Shown: positions 34,283-41,970 of the stretch, piece by piece
Numbering within the stretch: the stretch's first letter is position 1
How the letters are laid out: every line of letters begins with the position of its first letter
Assembly: GCA_902770835.1 (NCBI GenBank)
Contig: CACXUM010000001.1
Span: forward strand, 1-64,000
DNA length: 64,000 bases
Source: an uncultured Bacteroidia bacterium
Lineage (GTDB): Bacteria > Bacteroidota > Bacteroidia > Bacteroidales > F082
Reading direction: 5' to 3'
Translations under genes and position numbers: made by a program
The notes under the pieces: model-generated
The model's database searches: none
The model's input: only the letters and a program-made list of their open reading frames with translations
What the model was told of the DNA's origin: nothing

Positions 34283-35383
34283 ATGAAGAAATCATTTAGA
34301 TATATCGTATTGAGTTTCGTAATCCTTATGGGATTAAGTGCTCCTCAAGCATTTGCAGGAAACAAAGACCGTTCAGGCCAAGCCGGTGCTTCAGAGTTGT
34401 TGATCAATCCTTGGGCCGCCTCCTCCGGCTGGGGCAATGCGGGCATGTCGTTCGTGCATGGTCTTGATGCCATGTTCGGCAATGTGGCTGGCATCTCCAG
34501 TTGCAATAGGTTGGACGTGAATTTCACGCACACCACTTGGCTGGCTGGCGTGGGCAACGACACCCGTGTTTCCTCATTCGGCTTTTTGGCTCGCGTGGGC
34601 GAATCGAGTGTGTTGGGCGTTTCTTTAATGACATTTGGCATCGGCGCGATTCCGATTACCACTCCCCAAAACCCTGATCCGGGTACCCTCGGCACCTACA
34701 AACCCAACTTGATGAACATCAACGTTGCGTTTGCCAAGGCGTTCTCCAACAGTATCAGCGGCGGCTTCAACCTGAAGATCATCAGCGAGTCGATTAAGGA
34801 TATGAGCGGTATCGGTGTCGCCATCGACGCAGGTATCCAGTATGTCACTGGCCCATTCGACAACATCCACTTTGGTATCACTTTGAAGAACATTGGACCC
34901 ACCATGAAGTTCTCCGGCGACGGTATCTCCTTGAAGGTGTTCATGAACCAGACTGACAACCAACAGTTCACAATGGTGCAGCGCGTCGATGACTTCGAAT
35001 TGCCCACCCAGTTGAGCATTGCTGCCGCCTATGACTTCCTGTTTGCCGAAACAAACAGAATCACCTTGGCTGGTAACTTCTGCTCCAACTCCTTCACCAA
35101 CGACCAATACACCCTTGGCTTGGAGTATGGTTGGAGGGAAATGTTCCTGGTTCGTGCGGGCTACACCTTTGAGAGAGGTGTGTTGTCGAAGAAAGGCTTC
35201 AAGGAAGGTTTCATTGACGACAATGACTGCATGAACATCAACCGTGGCCTCAGTGCCGGTGTGTCAATCAAGGTGCCGCTGTCCAAGAAGGAAGACGGCC
35301 TGAAGTTGGCTGTGGATTATTCCTTCAGAGACACCTATGTCTTCAACGGAACCCATAGCGTTGGCGCAAGAATTATTTTCTAA
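34283..35383 (+). CDS. PorV/PorQ-family outer-membrane protein
   Basis: A 366-residue beta-barrel protein of the PorV/PorQ (FadL-like) group. A signal peptide ending in AFA is followed by GASELLINPWAASSGWGNAG and the typical segment DAMFGNVAGISS (the early PorV motif, N-P-A-type). The C-terminus is SVGARIIF, a barrel-type end. In the type IX system PorV binds cargo leaving the SprA translocon and shuttles it to the attachment complex. Here the gene is in an operon with a TonB receptor and a large T9SS-tailed protein, so this copy may be dedicated to that cargo and need not be the general PorV. Confidence 0.82.
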   Translation: MKKSFRYIVLSFVILMGLSAPQAFAGNKDRSGQAGASELLINPWAASSGWGNAGMSFVHGLDAMFGNVAGISSCNRLDVNFTHTTWLAGVGNDTRVSSFGFLARVGESSVLGVSLMTFGIGAIPITTPQNPDPGTLGTYKPNLMNINVAFAKAFSNSISGGFNLKIISESIKDMSGIGVAIDAGIQYVTGPFDNIHFGITLKNIGPTMKFSGDGISLKVFMNQTDNQQFTMVQRVDDFELPTQLSIAAAYDFLFAETNRITLAGNFCSNSFTNDQYTLGLEYGWREMFLVRAGYTFERGVLSKKGFKEGFIDDNDCMNINRGLSAGVSIKVPLSKKEDGLKLAVDYSFRDTYVFNGTHSVGARIIF

Positions 35384-35410
35384 ATCTGGTTCAGATAAAG
35401 AAATAATTCG

Positions 35411-35418
35411 TATTTTTG
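35411..35418 (+). promoter_or_regulatory. -7 box of the greA promoter
   Basis: TATTTTTG at 35411-35418, 28 nt after the PorV-like gene. Transcription should start near 35425, so the hairpin at 35437 lies inside the greA leader. Confidence 0.6.
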
Positions 35419-35436
35419 CAGTCGCAAACCAAAAGA

Positions 35437-35467
35437 AGACCCTTATTTCGGTAAGGGTCTCTTTTTT
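35437..35467 (+). terminator. Terminator-like hairpin in the greA leader
   Basis: A perfect 9-bp stem (arms 35437-35445 and 35452-35460, AGACCCTTA and its complement) with a 6-nt loop is followed by CTTTTTTG. It can end the upstream operon. It also stands after the greA promoter and may limit greA transcription or release a short leader RNA. Confidence 0.75.
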
Positions 35468-35502
35468 GCAACTTGCTTTGAAACAAAACAAATAATCTTA
35501 CT

Positions 35503-35976
35503 ATGTCAGAAATCAAATACTTTACCCCAGAGGGGTTGCAGAAGCTGAAAGACGAACTGGACGACCTCATCCTTCGTGAGCGTCCGCGCATCGTCCAAGC
35601 CATTCAGGAAGCCCGCGACAAAGGCGACCTTTCGGAAAACGCCGAATATGATGCCGCCAAGGAAGCCCAAGGTCTGCTCGAAGCCAAGATTGCCGAGTTG
35701 CAAGACCTGATTTTCAACGCCCGCATCCTCGACGAGTCGAAGATGGACACCTCAAAGGTGTTGCTCTATTCGACCGTGAAAATCAAGAATACCAAGTCGG
35801 GCATGACGATGACCTACGCCATCGTTCCCGAAAAGGAAGCCAATTTCAAGGAAAGCAAGATTTCCATCAACTCGCCCATAGGCAAAGGCTTGCTCGGCAA
35901 GCAGGTGGGCGAAGTTGCCGAAATCATGGTGCCTGCCGGAAAGGTTCATTTTGAAGTTTTGGAAATAACCCGATAA
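35503..35976 (+). CDS. greA: Transcription elongation factor GreA
   Basis: A 157-residue factor that enters the secondary channel of RNA polymerase and helps it cleave backtracked RNA. The N-terminal coiled coil is at residues about 8-78 and contains the acidic tip signature DLSENAEYDAAKE, with the conserved acids needed for cleavage. The C-terminal FKBP-like domain ends with GKVHFEVLEI. Length and all key residues are normal. The HIT gene follows after 11 nt, so they are probably read together. Confidence 0.97.
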   Translation: MSEIKYFTPEGLQKLKDELDDLILRERPRIVQAIQEARDKGDLSENAEYDAAKEAQGLLEAKIAELQDLIFNARILDESKMDTSKVLLYSTVKIKNTKSGMTMTYAIVPEKEANFKESKISINSPIGKGLLGKQVGEVAEIMVPAGKVHFEVLEITR

Positions 35977-35987
35977 ATCCTAATATT

Positions 35988-36380
35988 ATGGCTACCATTT
36001 TTTCAAGAATCGTGAAAGGGGAAATCCCCTGCTACAAGATTGCCGAAGACGAGCGTTTCTTCGCTTTCATGGACATCAATCCCGTGCAAAAAGGCCACAC
36101 TTTGGTGATTCCCAAACGCGAGGATGACTATATCTTCAACCTCACTGACGACGAAATCGGGGCAATGATGGTCTTTGCCAAGAAAGTGGCCAAGGCCATC
36201 GAAAAGGCAGTGCCTTGCAAACGCATTGGCGTGGCCGTCATTGGATTGGAAGTGCCTCATGCGCACATACACCTCATCCCCATCACGCAAGAAGGCGACA
36301 TGGACTTCAAGAAGGAACATGTCAAGATGAGCGAAGAGGAATTCAAGGAGGTGCAAAAGCGCATCGTTGAGAATCTCTAA
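35988..36380 (+). CDS. HIT-family nucleotide hydrolase/transferase
   Basis: A 130-residue histidine-triad protein; family members hydrolyse AMP-linked compounds such as adenosine phosphoramidates. The triad is HAHIHLIPI near residues 93-101. The N-terminal strands (MATIFSRIVKGEIPCYKI, FFAFMDINPVQKGHTLVIPK) are typical. It starts 11 nt after greA and ends just before a strong terminator, so the greA-HIT pair is one unit. Confidence 0.93.
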   Translation: MATIFSRIVKGEIPCYKIAEDERFFAFMDINPVQKGHTLVIPKREDDYIFNLTDDEIGAMMVFAKKVAKAIEKAVPCKRIGVAVIGLEVPHAHIHLIPITQEGDMDFKKEHVKMSEEEFKEVQKRIVENL

Positions 36381-36385
36381 CAAAA

Positions 36386-36410
36386 AGCCGTTGAAAAACG
36401 GCTTTTTTTG
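36386..36410 (+). terminator. Rho-independent terminator after the HIT gene
   Basis: A 7-bp stem AGCCGTT / AACGGCT (36386-36392, 36397-36403) with a GAAA tetraloop is followed by a T7 run. Confidence 0.88.
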
Positions 36411-36411
36411 T

Positions 36412-36419
36412 TACTTTTG
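36412..36419 (+). promoter_or_regulatory. -7 box of the T9SS plug-protein gene
   Basis: TACTTTTG at 36412-36419 directly after the terminator, 20 nt before the ATG at 36439, so the leader is very short (about 15 nt). Confidence 0.55.
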
Positions 36420-36438
36420 CCGAAAATTACTTTTCACC

Positions 36439-37710
36439 ATGAGGAAATACATCTTATTAATACTGGCATTTTGCGCGGCATCAGGCCTTTTCGCGCAAGA
36501 CTTCAACCTGCCTTGTGGCAACCTCAACTACAAACCCGAGGTGCAAACCGTTTTGCTCTTTGCCGACGACAACCAATTCAACGACCCCATCATTCCATTG
36601 GAGGACATGACCGAGCGGCTCACCCTCACGTTTGACCTCATCGACGGCCAAGGAGAAATCCTCAACTACACCTTCATCCATTGCAGTTACGATTGGCAAC
36701 CGACCGACCTCCAACGGATGCAGTATGCTTCGGGCTTCGATTCCGACCGCTTGGACGACTATGCTTTCTCGCGCAACACATTAATTGATTATGTCAACTA
36801 TCGGCTCAAGTTCCCGAAGGAGGATATGATGCCGCTCGTTTCGGGCAATTACCTCCTCATCGTTTACGGCGACGACCTTAACGACCTCTATTTCACCCGT
36901 CGTTTCATGGTGGTTGACGAGAAAGTGCATCTTGGGGTGAGTGTGCCGCGCTATCCCGACGACCTCGCGCTGACCGACACACACCAGCAACTCAATGTGA
37001 TGGTCAACATGAACACCTACATTATGAACAACACGCAGCAGTTCAGCCACTTGACCATCCGTCAGAATGGCCGATGGGACAATGCCGCTGAGGGTTTGCA
37101 GGCCACTTACATCTATCCCGATCACCTGACTTACGAACACCATCCCCAAACCGTTTTCGAGGGTACGAATCAATACCGGCGTTTCAATACCAGTAATTTC
37201 TATTTCCAGTCGGAGAATTTGGCCCATATCCGCCGGACGGACGATTCCTACGTAATTGACATTGCCACATGTGAGTCGCGGGCGAAGAAGGCCTATTCCA
37301 CTTACGAAGACATCAACGGCGAAAAATTCATTTATGTTGAGGATGAGAATCTTGACAATTCCACCGAGGCCGACTATTGCTTGGTGAACTTCTTCTATAA
37401 AAGCGAGGCTCCGCTGACTCATGAAGACATTTATCTCATGGGCGCACTCAACGATTGGCGATTCGACGAGAGTAACAAAATGACTTACGACTATAGGCTT
37501 CACGGCTACACATGCTCGATGATGCTCAAGCAAGGCTACTATAACTTTATGATTACCAACGTTGACCGCGAATCGCATAAGGTGGGGACAGACCTGACAG
37601 AAGGCAACCATTGGGAAACCGATAATGTCTACAAGTTGTATTTCTATTTTTACAATATCGTCAAAGGTTATGACGAGTTGATTGGTTATGCCACGGTGAA
37701 TTCACATTAA
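36439..37710 (+). CDS. Type IX secretion system plug protein (DUF5103)
   Basis: A 423-residue exported protein of the DUF5103 / T9SS plug family. The plug is the periplasmic protein that closes the SprA translocon when no cargo or PorV is bound. The signal peptide MRKYILLILAFCAASGLFA ends before QDF. The first beta domain (residues about 25-150) has FDLIDGQGEILNYTFIHCSYDW, seen as FDLIDGQ and HCSYDW, and SGNYLLIVYGDDLNDLYFTRRFMV. The C-terminal Ig-like domain includes YLMGALNDWRFDESNKMTYD. ATG 36439 was preferred because an earlier in-frame codon (36367) lies inside the HIT gene and terminator. Confidence 0.85.
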   Translation: MRKYILLILAFCAASGLFAQDFNLPCGNLNYKPEVQTVLLFADDNQFNDPIIPLEDMTERLTLTFDLIDGQGEILNYTFIHCSYDWQPTDLQRMQYASGFDSDRLDDYAFSRNTLIDYVNYRLKFPKEDMMPLVSGNYLLIVYGDDLNDLYFTRRFMVVDEKVHLGVSVPRYPDDLALTDTHQQLNVMVNMNTYIMNNTQQFSHLTIRQNGRWDNAAEGLQATYIYPDHLTYEHHPQTVFEGTNQYRRFNTSNFYFQSENLAHIRRTDDSYVIDIATCESRAKKAYSTYEDINGEKFIYVEDENLDNSTEADYCLVNFFYKSEAPLTHEDIYLMGALNDWRFDESNKMTYDYRLHGYTCSMMLKQGYYNFMITNVDRESHKVGTDLTEGNHWETDNVYKLYFYFYNIVKGYDELIGYATVNSH

Positions 37711-37844
37711 GTTTCACACAAAGAAATGTATTATTAATCACATGCAGAATACGCTGAATTTTGTGAAGCGCAAGGCGGCGAAAAGACAGCAGCCGGTAGG
37801 TTCTGCGGATTCTGCGATTTCTGCGTGAAAAAGATAATAATCCC

Positions 37845-40328
37845 ATGACTTCTGAACGTTTGACTTTGTTTGCTGAAATCCTGTTGCCGATACCGGTGCC
37901 GGGCACTTTCACCTATCGTGTACCGTTTGCCTTGAATGACCAAGTGCGCGTGGGCCAAAGGGCGGTGGTGCAGTTCGGCAAGACCAAAATCATGTCGGGA
38001 CTGATTGTCGGGCTTTCAGAAACGGTGCCCTCAGTTGAAGTCAAATTCCTCATGGATTTGCTTGACGACCAGCCTGTTGTGAACGAAAAACAATTGAAGT
38101 TTTGGGACTGGGTGAAGACTTATTATATGTGTCATCTCGGCGAAGTGATGCAAGCCGCGCTACCTTCCGCCCTGAAGCTCAGCAGCGAAACCACTGTCGC
38201 CCTATCACCCGATTATGTCCTTGATTCCGTGACGCTTAACGATTTCGAGTACATGATAGTGGAAGCCCTGCAAATCAAGCCGAAAATCGCCATCAGCGAG
38301 GTGAGCAAAATCATCGGTTTCAAGAAGGTGATGCCGCTGGTTCACACGATGATGGAAAAGGGCATTTTGGTGATGGAGGAGGAATTGAACGAGAAGTATA
38401 AGGCTAAGTATGAGCGTTTTGTGCGGCTTTCGGCAGATTATCGCGACGAGGCGAAAGTCCATGAATTAATGGATAATTTGACCAAAAAAGCCTATAAGCA
38501 ACTTGAGGTTTTGCTTTCTTTCATTTCCCTCGGCGGCGATGCCGACAACGACATCATGGCCAAGGCTTTGCTGCAAAAGGCCAACGCCAACTCCACGATT
38601 CTGAAAAACATGGCCGAAAAGGGCATTTTCGAGGTGTATGAGCGTAAGGTCAGCCGATTGAAGGAATTCAAGGAACAAACTTCTGTTGATTCGATACAAC
38701 TTACTGAGGCACAACAGAAAGCATACGAAGGGATTCATACAGGATTTGGCGAAAACAAACCGGTTTTGCTCCACGGCGTGACTTCGAGCGGCAAGACGGA
38801 AATCTATATCAAGCTCATCAAGGAGGCAATTGACAAGGGGAAACAGGTATTGTATCTCTTGCCAGAAATCGCCCTTACCGCACAAATTATCAATCGCTTG
38901 AAGGAATATTTTGGCGACAGATTAGGTGTTTATCATTCAAAATACGGCACCAATGAAAGGGTGGAGGTTTGGGAACAAGTGCGCGACTTTGGTCAAACCC
39001 AATCATCGAAGCATCAAATCATTATCGGTTCGCGCTCGGCCATCTTTTTGCCTTATTCCGACATCGGGCTTATCATCGTTGACGAGGAACACGACAGTAG
39101 TTTCAAGCAAATCGACCCTGCGCCGCGCTACAATGCCCGCGATGCCGCCATTGTGCTTGCAGCCATGCACAAGGCGAATATCGTACTTGGCTCGGCCACA
39201 CCATCTTACGAGAGCTATTACAACGCCTTGAATGGTCGTTATCATCTCGTGGAAATCACGGAGCGTTTCGGTGGCGTGCAAATGCCCGAAATCATCCTCA
39301 GCGACATGCGCGTGGAGCGTCGGCGCAAAACCATGAAGGCCGACTTTGGCAGCACGTTATTGGACGCGATGAAAGAGACCTTGGACGAGCACAACCAGAC
39401 CATCTTGTTCCAAAACCGGCGCGGTTTTTCGCTGCGCTTGGAGTGCGACGAGTGCCATCATGTGCCGCAGTGCATCAATTGCGATGTGAGCCTGATTTAC
39501 CACAAGAGCCAGAACGTGTTGCGGTGCCATTATTGCGGCTACACGGCCTCCGTCCCGACCGAATGTCCCGTTTGCCATAGCACTAATATCCGGATGCACG
39601 GCTTTGGCACTGAGAAGATTGAGGAGGATTTGAGCCTCGTCATGCCCGAAGCCAAGGTCGCCCGCCTCGACTTGGACACGACACGCTCAAGAAATGATTA
39701 TCAAAGCATTTTGGAATCCTTCCAAGACCATGAAACCAACATCCTCGTGGGCACGCAGATGGTCACCAAGGGCTTGGATTTCGACTCGGTGAAGGTGGTG
39801 GGCATCCTCAATGCCGACAACATGCTCTCTTTCCCCGATTTTCGCGCCCACGAGCGCAGTTTCCAACTGATGGCGCAGGTGGCGGGTAGGGCAGGGCGCA
39901 AAGGCAAGCAGGGCAAGGTCATCATCCAAACCTACGAGCCGGCGCATCCCGTATTGCAAGATGTGCTTCGCAACGATTTCCGTGGGCTTTACGAAAAACA
40001 GATGGTCATCCGTCAGCAGTTTGGCTATCCGCCTTTTTATCGGCTCATCCTTATCCGCCTGAAACACAAGGACTACCAAAAACTCAATCCCGCCGCAGCG
40101 GAGTTGGCCTCAATGTTGCGCCCCATCTTCAAACAAGATTTGCTTGGCCCGGAATATCCTGTTGTTTCGAGGGTCAAAAACTTGTATATCAAGCAGATGA
40201 TGGTGAAGTTCCGTCGAGAATATAATGCCCAAAAAGTGAAGGAGCTGATTGCTGAACAGATTCATTTGTTTCAGCAGAATTCCGAGTATAAGGCCGTTTT
40301 GGTGCAGATTGATGTGGATCCGATGTGA
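37845..40328 (+). CDS. priA: Primosomal replication-restart helicase PriA
   Basis: A superfamily 2 helicase that reloads the replisome at stalled forks. The N-terminal DNA-binding and winged-helix part is at residues about 1-230. Walker A is GVTSSGKTE (about residue 311) and the DEEH box VDEEHDSSFKQ (about 411). The eight-cysteine zinc-binding region lies at residues about 528-575 (CDECHHVPQCINC, RCHYCGY, CPVCHS). The late motifs GTQMVTKGLDF and QVAGRAGRKG follow. The 827 residues match Bacteroidetes PriA. It converges with the ATPase gene starting at 40329 on the minus strand with no gap. Confidence 0.97.
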   Translation: MTSERLTLFAEILLPIPVPGTFTYRVPFALNDQVRVGQRAVVQFGKTKIMSGLIVGLSETVPSVEVKFLMDLLDDQPVVNEKQLKFWDWVKTYYMCHLGEVMQAALPSALKLSSETTVALSPDYVLDSVTLNDFEYMIVEALQIKPKIAISEVSKIIGFKKVMPLVHTMMEKGILVMEEELNEKYKAKYERFVRLSADYRDEAKVHELMDNLTKKAYKQLEVLLSFISLGGDADNDIMAKALLQKANANSTILKNMAEKGIFEVYERKVSRLKEFKEQTSVDSIQLTEAQQKAYEGIHTGFGENKPVLLHGVTSSGKTEIYIKLIKEAIDKGKQVLYLLPEIALTAQIINRLKEYFGDRLGVYHSKYGTNERVEVWEQVRDFGQTQSSKHQIIIGSRSAIFLPYSDIGLIIVDEEHDSSFKQIDPAPRYNARDAAIVLAAMHKANIVLGSATPSYESYYNALNGRYHLVEITERFGGVQMPEIILSDMRVERRRKTMKADFGSTLLDAMKETLDEHNQTILFQNRRGFSLRLECDECHHVPQCINCDVSLIYHKSQNVLRCHYCGYTASVPTECPVCHSTNIRMHGFGTEKIEEDLSLVMPEAKVARLDLDTTRSRNDYQSILESFQDHETNILVGTQMVTKGLDFDSVKVVGILNADNMLSFPDFRAHERSFQLMAQVAGRAGRKGKQGKVIIQTYEPAHPVLQDVLRNDFRGLYEKQMVIRQQFGYPPFYRLILIRLKHKDYQKLNPAAAELASMLRPIFKQDLLGPEYPVVSRVKNLYIKQMMVKFRREYNAQKVKELIAEQIHLFQQNSEYKAVLVQIDVDPM

Positions 40329-41684
40329 TTAAAATTCCACTGTCCCCGATTCCCCTTGGGCATCCAAAAACAGGGCATAATAGACTGGCATATAAGTCAC
40401 TTGGCTTTCTTGCCGAACTTCTCGGTCGTTGGAGAGCACAATGGCAGATTTCACATGATAGTCAGGCGTGGAAAGCAGGTTGTTCAAGGCACTGTGAATG
40501 GAATAATCTTTCCCCGATTTCACCTCAATAGGCAGGATGCTCGTGTTCGAGTAGTCGTCGATGAGGAAATCCACTTCGCCTTTCTTGCGGTTGTCGTAAT
40601 AAAACAGCCGGTGACCGTTGGCTTTCAACTGCTGTGCGACGGCACTTTCATACACTGCGCCGAGGTTCACACTTCTTTCGTCTTCGAGGACGGGGCGAAG
40701 GTTGTTGCGGTACAATTGCGCCGTCAACATTCCGACATCGTTCAAGTAAAGTTTCAGCAGGTTCTTGTGTACGCTCTCGCTCAACGGGAAACGCGGATTG
40801 GAAACCGCATGGACATCGAGCGCAATCCCCGATGAGATAAGGTATTCAAACTCCTCCTGATACTGCACAAAACGGTCGCCAGCCTTGTCGCGGATGTCCT
40901 TGGCCACAATCCGTTTCTTCTTGTTTTCCATCTGCGACGGAATCATGTCATAAATCCGCCTAATCAGCAAATGCTTTTGGCTGTCTTGCTCGTATTTGGA
41001 AGCGTCGTCGCCATAGAGTGTCTTTATGGAATCTTGTATTTCCCTGACTTTTACAATATTATGCGTTTCCAAATAGACATTGACGGCATCGGGCATACCG
41101 CCAATGAGCAGATAGCGGCGAAACAGCCCAAGCAAATGTTGGTGTTGTTCTTCAGAAAGGCTTTCCTTATTCTTGAATTTTTCCCTCAATCCGTCAATGG
41201 CTTCCGAATTGAAATTGTTGGCCATCAAAAACTCCTCGAAATCAAGTTGGTACATTTGCTTTCTGATGATACTGCCAACTGGAATGGAAGTTGTTGAGCG
41301 CAAGGCAATGCCCAACAAACTGCCGCTGGCGATGAAGCGGTAGCGGCGTTCCTGACGGAAAAATTTCAGCATAGTCAGGTATTGCGGATAGGTCTGGATT
41401 TCGTCGAGAAAGATTAATGTGTCTTCAAAATTGCCGAGTTGGTTGCCCGCCACCATGCTCAAGGTGAAGTAAAACGCCTCGGTGGAATGGATGTTCTTGA
41501 AATGTTGAGGCCCTTCATCATCCTCCGCAAAATTGACTTCCACGAAGTTTTTGTACGATCTGTTTCCTATCTCTCTGATGATGAAAGACTTGCCGATTTG
41601 TCGTGCGCCTTCCAAAACCAAAATCTTGTCGGACGGCGAAGCCAAATGCGCCTCGATTTCCTTGCTGATTTTCCTGTACAACAT
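40329..41684 (-). CDS. AAA ATPase with DUF4143 C-terminal domain
   Basis: A 451-residue protein of the AAA_14 + DUF4143 family. Walker A is EGARQIGKSF (near residue 30), Walker B IFLDEIQTYPQYL (near residue 93) and the sensor FIASGSLLGIAL. The C-terminal DUF4143 part has the PD-(D/E)xK-like strand GEVDFLIDDY and IEVKSGKDYSIHSAL (near residues 375-410). Such proteins are common in Bacteroidetes and have no settled role; some are thought to act on DNA or as toxins. The start is ATG 41684. Four copies of TTGAAAAGTGTA lie upstream at an exact 33-bp period. It ends 1 nt after priA on the opposite strand. Confidence 0.88.
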   Translation of the reverse strand: MLYRKISKEIEAHLASPSDKILVLEGARQIGKSFIIREIGNRSYKNFVEVNFAEDDEGPQHFKNIHSTEAFYFTLSMVAGNQLGNFEDTLIFLDEIQTYPQYLTMLKFFRQERRYRFIASGSLLGIALRSTTSIPVGSIIRKQMYQLDFEEFLMANNFNSEAIDGLREKFKNKESLSEEQHQHLLGLFRRYLLIGGMPDAVNVYLETHNIVKVREIQDSIKTLYGDDASKYEQDSQKHLLIRRIYDMIPSQMENKKKRIVAKDIRDKAGDRFVQYQEEFEYLISSGIALDVHAVSNPRFPLSESVHKNLLKLYLNDVGMLTAQLYRNNLRPVLEDERSVNLGAVYESAVAQQLKANGHRLFYYDNRKKGEVDFLIDDYSNTSILPIEVKSGKDYSIHSALNNLLSTPDYHVKSAIVLSNDREVRQESQVTYMPVYYALFLDAQGESGTVEF

Positions 41685-41692
41685 AGCCAATA

Positions 41693-41803
41693 TACACTTT
41701 TCAATAACTTTTCAGGCTGCAAATATACACTTTTCAATATAAAACCAAGCCAAAAAACTACACTTTTCAATAGAAATTTGGGGTTAAAAACTACACTTTT
41801 CAA
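41693..41803 (-). repeat. Array of four 12-bp repeats at exact 33-bp period in the promoter of the DUF4143 ATPase gene
   Basis: Reading the gene strand, TTGAAAAGTGTA occurs four times; on the plus strand the copies are at 41693-41704, 41726-41737, 41759-41770 and 41792-41803, each 33 bp from the next. The promoter (-7 box TATATTTG, plus strand 41720-41727; TTG -33 at 41746-41748) lies within the array. Two copies are upstream of -33, one touches the -7 box, and one is in the leader. The likely role is an operator with bound protein on one side of the DNA. Confidence 0.85.
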
Positions 41804-41881
41804 AGTTTTCTGATTTTTCAAAGGCAGCAATGTCGGCTTTTTTCATGCCGTTTTTGGTAATGCATAACAATAAAAAGGCCT

Positions 41882-41938
41882 CTATAATCAGCCATAACTC
41901 AAAATTTTTCCGACTTATGGCTGATTATAACATGTTTT
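41882..41938. repeat. 57-bp palindromic repeat, copy upstream of the DUF234 ATPase
   Basis: Arms TATAATCAGCCATAA (41883-41897) and TTATGGCTGATTATA (41915-41929) are exact inverted repeats with a 17-nt spacer. The whole unit (CTATAATCAG to ACATGTTTT) recurs almost unchanged at 43406-43462, after the gene. This copy overlaps the -33 region of the ATPase promoter. Confidence 0.9.
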
Positions 41939-41942
41939 CTTG

Positions 41943-41950
41943 TATTTTTG
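41943..41950 (+). promoter_or_regulatory. -7 box of the DUF234 ATPase gene
   Basis: TATTTTTG at 41943-41950, 20 nt before the ATG at 41971. The repeat's right arm covers the -33 position, so binding there would control the gene. Confidence 0.6.
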
Positions 41951-41970
41951 CCGCATAAAAACGACAAACC

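Noticed and set aside
41693-41803. A small CRISPR array
   Set aside because: Units are 12 bp with 21-bp gaps, only four copies, non-palindromic, overlapping a promoter, and no cas genes are in the window.
41567-41830. 87-residue frame with four 11-residue repeats (LKSV...)
   Set aside because: It overlaps the ATPase start out of frame, and the repeats coincide with promoter elements, so they are explained better as DNA operators. Kept as an alternative in the findings.
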